Positions 6,223 to 6,724 of a stretch of 6,724 bases of DNA are shown here, in pieces. A model generated the notes under the pieces. That model did no database searches. It had not been told where the DNA came from and saw only the letters and a list, made by a program, of their open reading frames with translations. Position numbers and translations under genes: made by a program. How positions within the stretch are numbered: position 1 is the stretch's first letter; every line of letters begins with the position of its first letter. Source of the DNA: Lachnospiraceae bacterium (lineage in GTDB: Bacteria; Bacillota; Clostridia; Lachnospirales; Lachnospiraceae); the NCBI GenBank assembly GCA_021202575.1, contig JAJQCU010000043.1, positions 1 to 6,724 on the forward strand, read 5' to 3'.

Positions 6223-6359
6223 TTTAATTAAAGCACTGCCTATGCCGCCATCCGCTGCGTTGTAGTCAGCCAGTTTAGCTCGCCGCTTTCTCTCCTTCAC
6301 GGGACGCCATACGATGCACGGGGTGCTCTTCTGACAGGCAGTCCCGCCCCCCTTCGGAG
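6223..6359 (-). other. Spacer behind the yesU-like gene with a cruciform-like structure
   Basis: This stretch holds no gene. At 6301-6345, GGGAC and GCC pair with GGC and GTCCC (eight pairs, one bulged A at 6340). Inside, GCAC (6316-6319) pairs with GTGC (6323-6326) around three G. No T-run follows on the minus strand, so it does not look like a normal terminator, although it lies right after the yesU-like stop where one would be expected. TTTAATTAAA at 6223-6232 is a perfect ten-base palindrome just upstream of the promoter. The rest shows nothing I can name. Confidence 0.4.
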
Positions 6360-6724
6360 CTATATTTCATACACCCTCAGATTCGCGTACTCCCCGATCA
6401 TCGGCGCCAGCTGCCGAAAACCTATCTTTCCGCCGCCGAGAAGCGGCCCCCAGGTCTGCCCGTCATCCGCGAAATGAAAAATCTCCAGCTCATTGATGTA
6501 AAAAAAGACGTCCGGCCCCTTTTTCACCACACCAATCCGATAAAAGCCCTGAGCGTCCTCCACATCCGGAATAGGGTCGCCTCCCTGGCTGGTCAGATAA
6601 AAGCCGTAGCTCTTGCGCAGATTGCAGGTGTGAAAGGCTCTCTCGTCCGCTTCCTTTCTCCTGAAGTAAGAAATATGAAAAGCGTTGATATCCCCGTGGT
6701 GATACTGCGGGTATTCCCCCGTCC
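6360..6724 (-). CDS. yesU: YesU-like DUF1961 protein, C-terminal part (5' end outside window)
   Basis: The frame is open from the right edge to TAG at 6360-6362, giving 120 visible residues, a little over half of the roughly 220 residues of Bacillus subtilis YesU. The GTG at 6561-6563 is internal, because the frame upstream of it encodes strong family sequence: a GEYPQYHHGDINAFHISYF stretch, RRKEADERAFHTCNLRKSYG and GGDPIP. Downstream come FYINELEIFHFADDG, GPLLGGGKIGFRQLAPM and a final EYANLRVY. I recall YesU as having a galectin- or lectin-like beta-sandwich fold with no proven activity; it is encoded in the B. subtilis yes cluster for rhamnogalacturonan use, beside lyases YesW and YesX and hydrolase YesR. 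That fits the lyase-like gene 215 bases downstream. The visible part has no stop or frameshift. The gene may be in the same operon or in a separate unit, given the promoter in the spacer. The family call is firm; the function is unknown. Confidence 0.9.
   Translation of the reverse strand, partial: TGEYPQYHHGDINAFHISYFRRKEADERAFHTCNLRKSYGFYLTSQGGDPIPDVEDAQGFYRIGVVKKGPDVFFYINELEIFHFADDGQTWGPLLGGGKIGFRQLAPMIGEYANLRVYEI

Noticed and set aside
6561..6563. GTG at this site as the start of a 67-residue protein
   Set aside because: The same frame continues upstream to the window edge with strong YesU-like sequence, so the GTG is an internal valine codon.

Overview
The window reads like a chromosomal stretch of a gut-type, moderately GC-rich Firmicute, most probably a Lachnospiraceae member. 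This rests on a DUF5721-type protein (from memory, a family mainly of Lachnospiraceae and relatives), Gram-positive style GGAGG ribosome binding sites, and a pectin-use locus of the kind found in plant-fibre degraders. The genus cannot be settled from the sequence alone.

Left part, plus strand (1-1779): the 3' end of argG (argininosuccinate synthase), a small DUF1294 membrane protein whose start codon shares one base with the argG stop, a DUF5721-type protein with its own good ribosome binding site, and a 66-residue cold-shock protein. The cold-shock gene has an extended -10 promoter buried in the end of the DUF5721 gene. Its leader can fold so that its Shine-Dalgarno sequence is paired, and its trailer holds two further stem-loops. 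A near-symmetric hairpin at 1933-1959 lies between the cold-shock gene and the oppositely directed operon and probably stops transcription from both sides.

Right part, minus strand (2041-6724): a carbohydrate locus read from right to left. It starts with the 3' half of a YesU-like (DUF1961) gene, which runs off the right edge. After a 176-base spacer with a candidate promoter comes a 970-residue protein resembling PL26 exo-rhamnogalacturonan lyases, followed after only 6 bases by an MFS permease of the FHS type. YesU lies in the rhamnogalacturonan (pectin RG-I) gene cluster of Bacillus subtilis, so gene content agrees with the lyase call. Neither the lyase nor the permease shows a secretion signal, which suggests uptake of short RG-I fragments and their breakdown in the cytoplasm.

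No mobile element, tRNA, rRNA or CRISPR array is visible. The parts most worth a second look are the cold-shock leader and trailer structures, the in-frame 33-base tandem repeat in the lyase gene, the inverted repeat that brackets the lyase promoter, and the structured spacer behind the yesU-like gene. I do not see a clearly new multi-gene system.
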